A stretch of 64,000 nucleotides of DNA from Opisthorchis felineus (lineage: Eukaryota; Platyhelminthes; Trematoda; Opisthorchiida; Opisthorchiidae): assembly GCA_004794785.1 (NCBI GenBank), contig SJOL01002231.1, positions 77,429 to 141,428 of the forward strand, given 5' to 3'. The translations under genes and the position numbers were made by a program. The notes beneath the pieces are model-generated. The model saw only the letters and a program-made list of their open reading frames with translations. It was not told the DNA's origin and searched no databases. Shown piece after piece: positions 25,601-35,140 of this stretch. The stretch's first letter is position 1. Every line of letters begins with the position of its first letter.

Positions 25601-28600
25601 CAGTTTGGAGATCGGGTTGACGAGTCAACAAGCTGAACAGAATGAGGGATACAAGTAACCACATTTACTTACTCGAACAATATCATTTGACCCTGTCTTG
25701 GCCGCCTCAATCAGTGGCGTGGCTCCACTATCAGCTGATTTTTCATTCACATATTCCGACAAACTGATCGATCCAATGGATGATGCGACACGAGTAAACA
25801 AATCTCGCACACCCTGTAAATAAATCGGACGGAAGAGAAATATGCACATAGATTTGGGATGGGAGTGCTGTTAAGAGATGTGGGCAAACAAATCAGACGC
25901 AGCACGGTCGATAGATGGAAAACTGGGACAACGGACGAATGACCGATTACATGCTGATTACACCGGGAGTGTACATTTAATGCTGGTAAACAGTAAATAG
26001 GACGAAGTGACTCAAAATCTGATCACTATCGGTAACCCCAGGCTGTGCGAATGCCACAAAGTTTACAATGAGGAAGGAAATTAGAATGTCCTGCAAAAAG
26101 CGAAAAAAACGGGGCAAGGTGGCCGCTTTATTGACCTTCAGGTATCAGCAAGGATGTGGTACTTTAAATTGTAATGACGAAACCAATGAGTACTGGAGGC
26201 ATAGAGAGTACGGGAGAGTTCATTTCCCACCATAACTTGGGGGAAAATGCTGTTGTTTTTTCCATTCATGCATTCAAAGCCGTAAATAGTCAAACAGCTG
26301 AAGGAGCATACAACTTGCCAGGCAAATACCAAATATCGAGTAAACGAGATCGAACTAAGGTGCAAAACTAGATCACTCTAGGAACAGCAGGAGTCACGAA
26401 ACCCGCTCTTCACATAAAACGGGAGCGCTCTTCCGGCGAGATGGCTCATAGGTTAGAGCGCGAATTTACTGACCGGAAGGTCCGTGGTTCGAACCCGACC
26501 GCTGCCTCTCGACTTCCCCTGTCTAGGCTTGGGTAACCTGGCAGTATCCCAGCCCTTGTGTTTCCTTCTGGTGGCATGGCAGTTAGGCACCGAAAGGGTG
26601 CTACAGCTGAATGATTTTTTTCTTCTGTTGTATCCTTGCTTGTTGAAACCGAATGATTAGGATCATAAGTGGAGGGGATACACGACATGGGGGTCGTGTA
26701 AACCGTTTCATACTAAAGTTACGGACACAGGAAATCAAATTCAAGCCCAGAAAATGTTTTGTGCGGCTTAAGTCTGTGGCACGTGTGAGCAGAGGACAGA
26801 AAGTGAGCCTACTTGCCTTGTGAGGTGTTGGGTCTGTGATGTCACCCACCAATATGTTGTGGAAGGTGGTTGCGAGGTCTGGATGCTCTTAGTGTCCTTC
26901 ACCTTTTACGAGGAAGTTGATGTGATTCTCCATGCGCTTGGCTGTTGAAACTACGGAATATGACTGCGAACTGATGTCAATGGCTGTCAGTTTGTATCCC
27001 ATCACGCTGTTCGTTGAGTATATTTGGGGATTGCTTGGAAATTAAGACATTGGATAACTAGAAACCCAACTTGGTAAAAACTGCCCTTCATACTACAGGC
27101 TGTTTCAGCTCCATGTATTCACTGAAGTACATGTGTAGTGAGACCCTATCTACCACAATGAAAAAAACGAATTACTCGATACCTAACCGGGGCTACGAGA
27201 GGGCTACCATGGGTCATCTGCTTTCGAGAAGCCATCACGGTTAAGGTGTGTGCCACTCAGATGCGCTTAGGCGGAAAGGATGGCGTACCTGGCAAATGGC
27301 TATGGACAAATGTATCCAGTTCAGACCATTTTGTCGGTCTGAGTATTGAGTACCAGGTGTACGCTGGCCTCGGTTGCAACAGGTTTTCTACACGAATATG
27401 GGGCGAATAGATAACTGTGGGCAGCGGCTTGACCACTGAGAACGTAATCAGCGAAACCGTTTATTTTCACAGGCTGATCACCTATTAAGGTAACAATATT
27501 TAGGGAACACCTTCAGAATGCCCTGTACGGTGATCCCTGATTAAGTCGTCAAGAAAGGTCCCTCTGGAGGACTGAATTTTGCGAAGAGCGTTACAATCCG
27601 ACGCTTGGCCATGAAATGAGATATACGCTATGGTACATTTTGTTTTTATTTCATGTTAGATGAACCAGACACAGACTGTTTACTCCAGCTGTTGCCATCA
27701 GAAAGGTAGCACTCAATGTAATGGCGGTTAGGGAACACCAAATGCGGCCTTACTTATGACAAGTTCCTCGGGTTGGATCGTCGGTGCCTTCCCACTCTCA
27801 AAATGTTATGTTTTCACTTCGGGTTTCAACCTAAGTGCTTTATATGAATGACCATGTACTCTGATGTCTTCTCGATTTTTCTGGAACAGTTGCTACAGTT
27901 CCCCGCGATGGCCTTGTGGTCAGTGGTAGTTTCATCGGCTTGGTTGTGAATTTGGCGAAGTCGTGTCCACCAGTCAGTTATTAGCACACGAATGAGTATC
28001 GGGGTGAATTCAGGGGAATCGACGAATGAGGTCACTATCAATCGTCAATCGATTTTCCTGTGCATCACAGAGGTATTGTTGACCACCACACGCTTGTAAC
28101 CCATCTGATCGACTTCCTATAGACACAAAGGTTTATCTGACAAGCAGTGTTTTCTGGTTAGCCTGAAGCCTAATGGGGACGGTGTGCTTATATTTAGAGC
28201 CGTTTCCACGGTGTATTCCAACATTCCCTAGATCCACAAAATGAAAAGTTGTGCATAGGTTCAATGTAACGATGACAGCTCGCTAGAACATACACCCAAG
28301 AAGGCCCAAGATTTTTGTGCAGAAGCTTATTTGGTGCAGAGAAATAGGCAGTGTGTTTAAGATGAAGAACTCACTGGGCTGCGTGGGTCTTTCAATTCAT
28401 GGAATTCGAAGGCGACAGTCGCGCAAATATGCTTGAATAGTGGGTCTTATGAGGTGACACCAAACATGAGGCATTTCCAACTGCCACGCAAAAGAGTTGG
28501 AAGCCAAGGAGCTTATGGGATGATTTTTTCTCAAGAGGAATCTGACAAACCTGGCATCCCGGATTCTCAGCGCCGGGTTAAGTAAGAATGCAAGACGAAG

Positions 28601-31600
28601 GTCAACAGGTGTAATAAGGGATACGTCACGCATAGCAAGCTATCGTCTGTATTTAGGGCCGATCTTAGGATGACGCAAACGGGTTGGCAGATAAATAAGG
28701 GGGAATGAGAATTCTCCCAGTACTTTCTAGGAAAGGTTGAGCGTGGCTCTCGGTGATCCTGGATGAGGGAGCCCAACGTAGTGGAGTTCTATATAACGGG
28801 TCTCTTCTCCAGGAGCTCCCTTACCTAGGATTTCCTCCCCCCGGAAAGTCTAGACATGAGGTTTCCAACGTTTACTTCCCGCCCGAGTAAACAAACATAC
28901 AATCAATGTCCGAAACATGCCTTAAGATTCGCTTTTCGCACTGCATGATGCAAGTCATTTGTCGTCCCGTAAACTGTGATATGTGGTGGAGGGCGAGTTC
29001 CGGGTGCTGGTTTCGTCAAAGAGCACACGATACAGTTGTTCGCACGACGAAACTCAGAGACCAGCAAATCGATTCCCAGGTATTTGGCGTTTGTTCCGTT
29101 CACCTGAAATTAAGCCGGGGAAGGACAAGAGTCGGGTTGGGTCTTTTGATGCAAATCATTATCAGAATGGAAATTCTGACTGCAGGGTGAATCAACATGA
29201 TTTATGTTTCGTTCAGCAATTCCCCTGCTTATAAGTACCCTAGCTTATAATCCACACTCATGGATGAACAGAAGATTATGAAAAAAAAACAAGGTTTTAT
29301 ATCTTCAAATTCAAACAAAATTTGGTCGCCTCTCGTTAGAATGTTCGGCGAGTTTCATTCCAGTTAGGCAATGAAGAATATGTTGACAGTTTACGAAAGC
29401 TGACACTGTACGAAAGTTTAGTTTGTCAGCTATACAACGGTACCAAGGTACGCTGGTGGAAACTGATACGGGTAATAACGAAGGGGCAGCCATACAATGG
29501 AGGTAATCGCCTGACGGGTAGTTGCCACCGCGTTGTCCCATTCCACTTGCACAGAAAGAACAGGGACAGCTATGCATCGAAGGCGACTGCTTCATTGCAT
29601 GGACGCTACTGGCCGCGTAACTAGATTGTGTGTCACTGCTACCAACCATTGATGTGGTACATCCCAACGGAACGGTAAAAGGGCAGTTGAAAACGTTATT
29701 GGATTTACGAGTCATACCCGTACTTGGTTGGGTGAAAAGGACTGCGCAAAGTAGATGGTCCGCTGACATATGAAGCACGTTTCTTAACTAGCACAACCTA
29801 CGGAGCACAACTAGCTCGCCTATTGCTGCTGGGTTGTTCCTCTTGAGAGCCATCTGATTACTTATCAATCCAATGTTCAAAACAGATTCGGGCAATCGTC
29901 CGGATACACCGATGGTCAAATATTGCAGATATCCTTGCAACTTGGGCATGCCATGACCATGCTTCTCATCGATGAAGCAGTAGGGATCGCACAGGGAAGT
30001 TGTACACCTTATCGCGACACAAAGTGATTTCACGAAGACGTGACAGAAGTCCCCCGATCCAACAGTTGAGTTCGTCTATCGTGACTTATAAGGCCGTCTA
30101 GATAGGCCATTTATCTACGGGAATGACCAACTCATTTGCACACATGAGGTAGGGATTACATCACGCTCAGAACCACTTCAGACTTTTCAGGTGTGGAGTG
30201 CATGCCAAACCGAAGTAGGTTATCTAAAATTATGTACATTTATGAAAGATATGATTCAAGAACAGCACTGTCACCAGAGAATTCGATGTTCGTAAGTGAA
30301 AACCGATTCGACTCCTGAAAAGTCTGAGAACAAGCAGCCAGAGTGGTATATGAATAACGGAGTCGAAAAAGCCGTGATACAGAACAACTCAGTGCATCAT
30401 TACTGGATGTGGCAAACTCAGGTGAGAGCTTGCCGCAGATGTCCAGGGCAGTTGGCGTGTCCTGAAATTTAGATAGAGGACCTTTCGTTGAGACACCCTA
30501 CCACAGGATATGACAACTGGTGGAAGGCAACCTTCAGCTGTGGTAATGTTGAAACACCTCGATAAGCGGAAATGTGGTCCACGCTCACCCATATCAGTAC
30601 CTCGTCACCTGCTCTGAAAAGTGTATGGTGTAAGCAGTCCTCGCTTTTCAAAGCGCAAGGATGTAACCTTCGCTTTGCCTTTCTGCCTCCAAAGGTGAAC
30701 TGGTGCCCGCATTCCAGTCACTCGATAACCCTAACGTCCGTGCTGGAAAAAGCCACTTGGGTTGCTGATCGGCACCGCCAACGACAACGACAGCAGGCCT
30801 CTTACCAAAACCTTCGATCCTGTGGTGTAGCCAGTAGTTACCTGATCCGGAGGTCAGAGGTGATAACCGTTAATCAAGTCGAAAATATTGATACCATGGT
30901 GAAACGTGTCGTGGACGGGGTTTGTCACAATCTCGTCAAAATTTGCTCAGTCAAACGTGAAACACGGTTTACGGAGCAATCAAAGGCAAACAGGAATGAG
31001 GCTGCTTTGAAAAAAAAAACAGTATACCTATCGGTCGAGAGACGAACCACCAATTCAGCGAAAAATGACCCATGAATATGAAACGGTGGCCTATGAAAGC
31101 CATCAAATCAGGTTAAACGTCCTCGGATATTCACGACCAATAGCTCGTGTGTGTGCGTAGTGCGCGCAAACGTGCGATAACTAGGACGAGACGTAGTGTG
31201 ACCGTCTGGTTTTTCGAACACAACTGAATCAAGGCACCAGGTACTTTCCAAAAGAGTTTACTTGTGCAAATGGTATTTAGAAACATGTGTCAACAGAGAG
31301 GTCAAAAGACTACCTCAATTCTAAGCAATCTATTCCTGGATTACGATTCACAACGGGTTGAGGGAAACTAGGGGACTGCGCCTACCTGAAGAGCCCCAAA
31401 AAGGTCGAAACCTGTCGTGGGCAGTCGAGTAGCCTTCCTTCAAGAAAACTGCTTCCATCATTATTAAAAGGAAGACAAATTGGTTCGTCACTGTATAGAG
31501 GTATACAAACTGCAGCTTAAGTGCTCACCACTATCAATGCTTTCCATAATTTCAAGAAATAAGCTGTTTTTGGTATTAAAAAATCCGATAAGCGCAAGCG

Positions 31601-34341
31601 AATGTTCTTTTGTCGATTACTGACAGGGAAGACAAGTCTTCGACGATTCGTTGGACTTTTCTGATAAAAATATTCCGACGACCCATTCCTTTTAATCAGA
31701 ATGTAACCCCTTATTAAAATCTTCAAATTCAAGTCTTACAGGCTTGGTACCAATCGGGCTCTACCCCATGAAAACTGTGAGACCTTAGGAAGAACATCCA
31801 AGCGCCTCCCAGTAGCCCAATTTTCTCAGGAATTTTACTGCAACAGCTTTGCCAAAAATATACTTTGATAACCCCTCAACGAAAAGCCGGCACTCGGGGT
31901 TTCATCTTTTGTGTCTGGATAATGAGTTATCTGCTGTTTCGTTGCAAGCTGGCACAACTCAAAAGATCCATTACACAGGTATTAACAGACATTTATCACA
32001 CATATCCGTATGGTGATCACCCAGACATCTTCTGCTCCACTGACAGACCGTGTCGTTCCTTCCCATTAGACCTCTTCCCGCACTTGCTGGAGTCACACTT
32101 TAGGCGAGCAACCGATCGCCCTGACTATCGATTCACATTACACGCCAAAACACTGCCAATGTAACCAGGAGAATCATATTTGAATTTTCGTGCAAAACTG
32201 TTGGATTACCGGCTGTAAAGTAGTCCTTCCATGGTACCACCTCGAAAAAAGCCTGGAAAATGCGGTTATCTGATTACGGGGTGACAAATAACCCACCCTT
32301 GCAAGTGCTGTGCGTAGACAGGGCGGAACAAAGAGTAAGTCGTTAGATGGAGGGAGTACACCACTTTACTTTCTAATTCATGTACACCTTTATCATTCTA
32401 ATGCACAGTTTTCCACCGACGGGAGGGGGGAGTGACAACAATTGGTACTTAACACATGTGTAAAACCTGGTCATTCTGATTGGGCTTATCACCATCATCA
32501 TCAAAGTCAGCGACACCAGTGTTGACACTGATGCTTCACTGCTTCACTGATCGGGTTGTCAACTGCAATAGTACGCAGCTAGCAGGTTGGTGGCTGTTTT
32601 GTGGCGTCAAACGACGTAGTGTTGACAATAAAATAAAAGTGGTATAAAGGGCTATCAACAAATGCGATGGGATCTCGGCATTTGAAAATATTAGGATAGA
32701 GAGCAGGTCGAAGAGCACACAAACATCAGTGAATGAGTGATCGCTAGAACAACGGCTCAGTTCAAAAGCGGAACCAGTCAGGCTTCCCACATAGCCGAAC
32801 TCAGTACGCACCACTGTTCGGAGACCCAAAAATGGGACCAGTTTGCCCGACAACGCAGGAGGCTATCTTTCGCTCTACATAAAATCAGTCCCGTGTCTTG
32901 CGAGCATACGACCTTACAAAGGAAGAATGAAGGGGCTAGGACAACGAGAAAGGACCGGGTAAGTTCGGCTGGAATGATCGGTTGAGGCGAATATTAGACC
33001 CACTCCAGAATGCCTCAGGGACAGTAGGTTAAAAGAACACGACGTCTGATGTGACAAGTTCACAGAGTACTTTCGGTGAGGAGGGCAAGTGATGTATGCA
33101 GCTGTGTGCCCGTAAAAATCGCAAGGGGAATGCGCATTCTCTTCTATGTGCATACTAGTGGTTGACAGTTTGCGCGCCACTTTCGGTGGACGTTGTATTT
33201 CAACACACTAGATACATTTTACTTTTTTTTATGTGTGTAAGACGAATTAAGTACCAACCTTTCGATATAGTCAAACGTTCATAGACGAATCGACGACAGT
33301 GAGTCAATGAACAATGGTTTCCCTGAAGAATTTTTACACCCGTTTTTTTCCAGTTGGCTTTCTATGGTTTTAGTAAAACAGCTTCCTTTCTTTGAAGAGG
33401 GGCAAACTCGTTGAAAAACAAAAAAGAACTTGTGAGCATGTGACAGTTTCGCGCACTGTACATCAGGAACTTACGAGGCTCTTAAGTGCAGACCACTACT
33501 AATTCCACCAAACGATGAACTCGAGCAATAACCAGATGTCACTGTTTAGTAAAAAAAGAATATTTCATCACCTCTTTTCGATAGCAACTGCGCGTTCAGA
33601 AGTCAAATCCTGTTTGTATCGAGAGGCAAATTCAACATATCCTACGTTGAAAATCTTTGTCTCCAATATATAGTGTCCGTCACTGAAAACTGGATTATGA
33701 TTTGTGTGTAGCTCATCCCACACCGTCAAGTACGGGGCCGCTGAAATCCTAGATATTTACACAACCGACTCGAACTCTTATAGGAATCAGCAGTTAGGTA
33801 AACACGTGGGTAAGGAATATATGTGCCCAGACTAACCACTATCGAGTTACAATCTACTCTGAGAAACAAAAGAATAAGGGACTAGCAGAGAGACTGACCT
33901 GATAGAATCCATCTGGTAATTCTTCAATAGGATAATGGTAGAGCATCTGATTGTATATCACACTTAGAACATATTTATGCGTGGAAGTGCTGTAGCGGAT
34001 GAGGAAGGTGCCATTATGGCTGTGGTGTTTTAGTAGGCGTTCAGTATCCTCACGGCTGATATTGCCGTGAAACCAGTGACTGGGGGGCGTAGTACTGTCG
34101 ATTGCTTCACTCTTGGGACGGGTCGGCATGTTGCGTGGAGGTACAAGTTCAAAAGGAGAGATGCCTATTGGAGCGGCTGTCACGGGAATGGGTCGGTGAA
34201 TTATTCGGGCGTCGGAGTGTGTGCGGATAACAAAACTGTCGTCCGTCTGTTTACGTGGTTGAGGCATTCGCAAGATCACGGCTACTTTGAGTGGTGGGAC
34301 TATGGCCAGGGGCGCATCATGAAGATAAGGTTGGCCAGACC
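13010..34341 (-). CDS. Shark: SHARK/HTK16-type non-receptor tyrosine kinase (SH2-ankyrin-SH2-kinase), whole gene
   Basis: Nine probable coding exons on the minus strand give, in order, an SH2 domain, ankyrin repeats, a second SH2 domain, a serine/proline-containing linker and a tyrosine kinase domain. That architecture belongs only to the SHARK/HTK16 family (Drosophila Shark, Hydra HTK16). These cytoplasmic kinases bind phosphotyrosine motifs (ITAM-like, as with Draper in flies) and signal in engulfment and epithelia. Vertebrates lack the family. Seven consecutive exons (25813 to 13010) are placed with GT-AG sites and encode 709 residues before the stop. All joining introns are phase 0, from 98 to 5,011 bases. 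Both SH2 domains keep the phosphate-binding Arg and the kinase keeps every catalytic motif, so the protein looks functional. Uncertain: the start codon and the coding path between 33899 and 25813. Confidence 0.88.
13928..14196. repeat. Foldback repeat enclosing a hammerhead-like core
   Basis: The left arm (about 13928-13966) and right arm (about 14154-14196) are inverted copies containing 'aggtggctgttgatctgttc' and its complement. Related single arms occur near 3920 and 4042. The interior carries the ribozyme-like core at 14102-14140. It probably derives from a Penelope-type or retrozyme-type repeat. Confidence 0.7.
14098..14145 (+). ncRNA. Hammerhead-like core, probably decayed
   Basis: CTGAAGA (14102-14108, allowed N7 = A), one extra T, a six-pair stem II with one mismatch (GUCUCC/GGUGAU, loop UCGAAU), then GAAAC (14128-14132) and ACGT as a minimal stem III. 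The predicted cleavage base is T at 14135. Stem I pairs only partly, and the extra base after A9 is non-standard. Confidence 0.4.
15030..15270 (-). mobile_element. Decayed hammerhead-bearing SINE copy
   Basis: Aligns by eye with 24868-25122: the shared 'actctcgtttgaaca' block, the ribozyme region and 'gatatgcgag...gcgttacc' at the tRNA-like end. The embedded hammerhead at complement(15170-15222) has CCGATGA (U4 changed) and GAAAA, but keeps five of six stem I pairs. It is an old, probably inactive copy inside a kinase intron. Confidence 0.6.
18145..18300 (-). repeat. Decayed Penelope-family hammerhead repeat
   Basis: Contains 'ttaggttgttgaaaactgtttgacagccca' and 'ttcatcagat', which align with the ribozyme repeats at 436-604 and 10830-10925. 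The GAAAC box and part of stem II have been lost by deletion. The flanking 'aaaaccaaattg' block of the family is also present. Confidence 0.55.
18678..18893 (-). CDS. Shark: Shark exon: helix C to hinge of the kinase domain
   Basis: Acceptor CTATCTACCAG, donor CAG|GTAAAC, 72 codons, phase 0 at both ends. It encodes [18 protein letters not shown], whose Glu is the helix C salt-bridge partner of the catalytic Lys. Then comes the hinge [14 protein letters not shown] and the segment ending NWAMQ, which joins directly to IASGMSYL in the next exon. The fit to the kinase family is continuous across both splice sites. Confidence 0.92.
18894..20570 (-). other. Intron of the kinase gene (1,677 bases)
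   Basis: Starts with a strong donor AAA|GTAAGT. No repeat or exon was recognised inside it. Confidence 0.8.
20571..20819 (-). CDS. Shark: Shark exon: linker and start of the kinase domain
   Basis: The acceptor is CCGCACAG after a T-rich tract, the donor is AAA|GTAAGT, and the exon is 83 codons in phase 0. The first 45 residues are Ser/Gly-rich linker. Then comes the ATP-binding glycine loop [12 protein letters not shown] followed by EVAVK, whose Lys is the catalytic lysine. The exon ends exactly after that lysine. Confidence 0.93.
20918..21217 (-). CDS. Shark: Shark exon: end of second SH2 domain and linker
   Basis: Acceptor GTTCCCCCAG, donor AAG|GTTAGC, 100 codons, phase 0. It begins [20 protein letters not shown], the C-terminal SH2 helix and loop, then 'LPVPLH'-like residues ([11 protein letters not shown]). 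The remainder is a basic, Gly/Ser/Pro-containing linker towards the kinase. The intron after it is only 98 bases (20917-20820), the shortest in the gene. Confidence 0.9.
22229..22450 (-). CDS. Shark: Shark exon: second SH2 domain
   Basis: Acceptor CCGGTTGCAG, donor AAG|GTAAAA, 74 codons, phase 0. It encodes [17 protein letters not shown], the phosphate-binding FLIRRS (FLVRES motif, Arg kept), KFVLVLYY and KYQIEVV. It ends at AYFIDK and joins to [11 protein letters not shown] in the next exon. It is a complete SH2 fold across the two exons. Confidence 0.93.
22475..23087 (-). other. Intron of the kinase gene
   Basis: Bases 23087-22451 separate the ankyrin exon from the second SH2 exon (637 bases). 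Nothing else was recognised in it. Confidence 0.8.
23088..23432 (-). CDS. Shark: Shark exon: ankyrin repeats
   Basis: Acceptor CTGTATCCCAG, donor CAG|GTATGT, 115 codons, phase 0. It continues the first ankyrin repeat ([13 protein letters not shown]) and encodes further repeats with the TALH and TALHEAA turns: [13 protein letters not shown], then [21 protein letters not shown], then [17 protein letters not shown]. The family carries such repeats between the two SH2 domains. The domain ends with [11 protein letters not shown]. Confidence 0.93.
24186..24228. repeat. Short tandem repeat
   Basis: Units of 'gtaggat' and then three units of 'gaggatgttt' follow each other. It is an intronic microsatellite with no known role. 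Confidence 0.8.
24868..25122 (-). mobile_element. tRNA-derived SINE carrying a hammerhead ribozyme
   Basis: On the minus strand the 5' part is tRNA-like. A box A-like stretch lies at 25101-25085 ('tggtggagtatggtaacact'). A box B, GGTTCAAACC, is at 25056-25047 and fits the Pol III consensus. A hammerhead follows at once (complement 24980-25030), then about 110 bases to the 3' end. This plan, a Pol III promoter plus a hammerhead, is that of the schistosome Sm-alpha family. A second copy lies at 15030-15270. It is non-autonomous and would need a retroelement RT to move. Confidence 0.75.
24980..25030 (-). ncRNA. Hammerhead ribozyme inside the SINE
   Basis: CTGATGA (25021-25015), stem II with inner pairs kept around the loop CAATAA, then GAATC where GAAAC is expected (25000-24996). 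A stem III of CU/AG is followed by GTC, with cleavage predicted after C at 24989. Stem I is perfect over six pairs: CAGTGC (24988-24983) against GCACTG (25027-25022). The change of A15.1 to U and the mismatched outer stem II pair probably reduce activity. Confidence 0.7.
25673..25813 (-). CDS. Shark: Shark exon: start of the ankyrin region
   Basis: Acceptor ATTTATTTACAG, donor CGA|GTAAGT, 47 codons, phase 0 at both ends. It encodes [18 protein letters not shown], a linker after the first SH2 domain, and the first ankyrin helix pair ([18 protein letters not shown]). That repeat is completed by [11 protein letters not shown] in the next exon. Confidence 0.88.
26435..26632 (+). mobile_element. 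tRNA-derived SINE (family S), copy 1
   Basis: A tRNA-like head with box A (TGGCTCATAGGTTAGAGCG) and box B (GGTTCGAACCC, 26486-26496) is followed by a body with 'cccctgtctaggcttgggtaac', 'gcaccgaaagggtgc' and a T-rich tail. It is one of five copies in the window. It lies in the long 5' intron region of the kinase gene, antisense to it. Confidence 0.85.
26640..29780. other. Intronic stretch, no exon recognised
   Basis: No frame here resembles SH2, ankyrin or another domain I know. A frame at complement(29311-29778) is Ser/Pro-rich with no stop for 155 codons and could in principle contain linker sequence, but no splice sites or motif support that. Confidence 0.4.
29862..29942 (-). CDS. Shark: Candidate Shark exon: end of first SH2 domain
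   Basis: The frame reads about 27-40 residues including [21 protein letters not shown] and SGRLPESVL. This fits the C-terminal SH2 pattern seen in SHARK/HTK16 proteins (SIDDG..., HGL-x-x-L-x-x-Y, then GLP). The donor ATAA|GTAATC at 29861 is acceptable. The acceptor is uncertain: an AG before base 29967 or after GATGAG at 29969-29971 are both possible, so the start given is approximate. The donor is phase 1 while the next placed exon starts in phase 0, so either a small exon is missing or the donor is wrong. Confidence 0.45.
30469..30651 (-). pseudogene. Possible LTR-retroelement integrase C-terminal fragment
   Basis: The frame has [11 protein letters not shown] followed about 20 residues later by a Lys-rich/Pro-Val stretch. 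This resembles the short C-terminal domain of Gypsy-type integrases (GDxVW ... GPxxV). Only this fragment was recognised and a neighbouring frame may continue it. It lies within the kinase gene's long 5' intron. The call is weak. Confidence 0.3.
31345..31440 (+). ncRNA. Hammerhead-like motif, Penelope-family copy
   Basis: CTGAAGA (31386-31392, an allowed core variant), stem II GCCC/GGTC with one mismatch and the loop CAAAAA, an intact GAAAC (31407-31411), and a GTC triplet after a weak stem III. The upstream 'ggggactgcgcctac' block is the same as at 526-540. Stem I has diverged, so activity is doubtful. Confidence 0.55.
31441..33898. other. Intronic stretch, no exon recognised
   Basis: AT-rich sequence with scattered short frames. 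Nothing resembles the missing end of the first SH2 domain. Confidence 0.45.
33899..34341 (-). CDS. Shark: Shark exon: N-terminal extension and first SH2 domain
   Basis: The donor CAG|GTCAGT follows base 33899. A good acceptor (TTTTTGTCTTGTAG) ends at 34342, which gives the start used here. A Met at 34129-34127 lies 17 residues before the SH2 domain and could instead be the true start, closer to the usual SHARK length. The SH2 part reads [15 protein letters not shown], then FLIRYS with the phosphate-binding Arg, KYVLSVIYN and [14 protein letters not shown]. It stops before the domain's last third. The preceding 80 or so residues are Pro-rich and match nothing I know. Confidence 0.8.
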
Positions 34342-34440
34342 CTACAAGACAAAAAGACACGGTTAGGAGGTAAGGAAAGTCTGACCTGAGCTGAAGTACA
34401 ATATTACCTCGGGGGAGTGCACGTGCGGTAAGAAGAGACA

Positions 34441-34622
34441 CAAGAGGCTACACGGGCTCAGTGGTTAGAGCGAGGCTGTACTGACCAGAAGGCCCGCGGT
34501 TCGAACCCAACCTCTGTATCTCTACTTCCCCTGTCTAGGCTTGGGTAACCTCGCAGTATCCAAGCCCTCGTGCTTTCTTCGGGTGGCATGGCAGCTAGGC
34601 ACCGAAAGGGTGCAATACAGAC
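34441..34622 (+). mobile_element. tRNA-derived SINE (family S), copy 2
   Basis: Box A-like GGCTCAGTGGTTAGAGCG (34455-34472) and box B GGTTCGAACCC (34498-34508), then the family body 'cccctgtctaggcttgggtaac' and 'gcaccgaaagggtgc'. It begins about 100 bases upstream of the first placed kinase exon. Confidence 0.85.
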
Positions 34623-34744
34623 ATGTCAGCATCCACATCTGAGTGGCGACTTGATTTGTTTCCTCTTGAGAGCTGGATGTCGAGACTGAATGGCTGAACA
34701 TACAAGGCTGTATACAAATAATAACAATTTTTTCATAAAGGAAC

Positions 34745-34960
34745 CTACTCACAAGTTTGCTGAAGACTCTTCGACAGCAACCTTGTGCGTAGTTTCCTTT
34801 ATGAGAATCGAATCTCGAATATTTCGAATTTGGTACCAACTGAAACATGAGGCAGCCTTTGTGCAGCACATTCAGCTGAAGAATAGCATAAACGAGAGAT
34901 TCAATAGAGTCTTCGGTGAAAACCCAGTTGATAAGCAGATGAGTATTTTGCGGAGAATAA
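34745..34960. repeat. Penelope-associated repeat lacking its ribozyme core
   Basis: Begins like the ribozyme family ('gtttgctgaagactcttcgacag') but jumps straight to 'caaccttgtg', so the catalytic core is deleted. It continues with the 'gaaacatgaggcagcc' and 'ataaacgagagattca' blocks shared with 605-830 and 11055-11225. Confidence 0.65.
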
Positions 34961-34965
34961 ATAAC

Positions 34966-35140
34966 AATCTTTCAGCTGTAACACCCTTTCGGTGCCTAGC
35001 TGCCAGTCCATCCGAAGGAAGCACGAGGGTCGAGGTATTGCCAAGTTGCTCAAGAAGCAGTCGAGATGCCAGAGTTGGGTTGGGACCGCGGACCTTCCGG
35101 TCAGTAAGTTCGCCTTTTAACCACTGAGCCATCCTCAAGT
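34966..35140 (-). mobile_element. tRNA-derived SINE (family S), copy 3, diverged
   Basis: An inverted copy: 'gcaccctttcggtgc'-like body, then a tRNA-like head ending at 'ccactgagccat'. Its box B is mutated (a 'gggttgggaccgcgg' stretch on the plus strand), so it is unlikely to be transcribed by Pol III. Confidence 0.75.

Larger units (their letters stand above)
23433..25672 (-). other. Intron of the kinase gene (2,240 bases)
   Basis: Contains the GGATGT tandem repeat at about 24186-24228 and the hammerhead SINE at 24868-25122. The ankyrin frame joins across it without loss. Confidence 0.85.

Noticed and set aside
26435..26510. Possible genuine tRNA gene (box A, box B)
   Set aside because: The same head with the same long tail occurs five times. 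Pairing of the acceptor stem is poor. These are SINEs, not tRNA genes.
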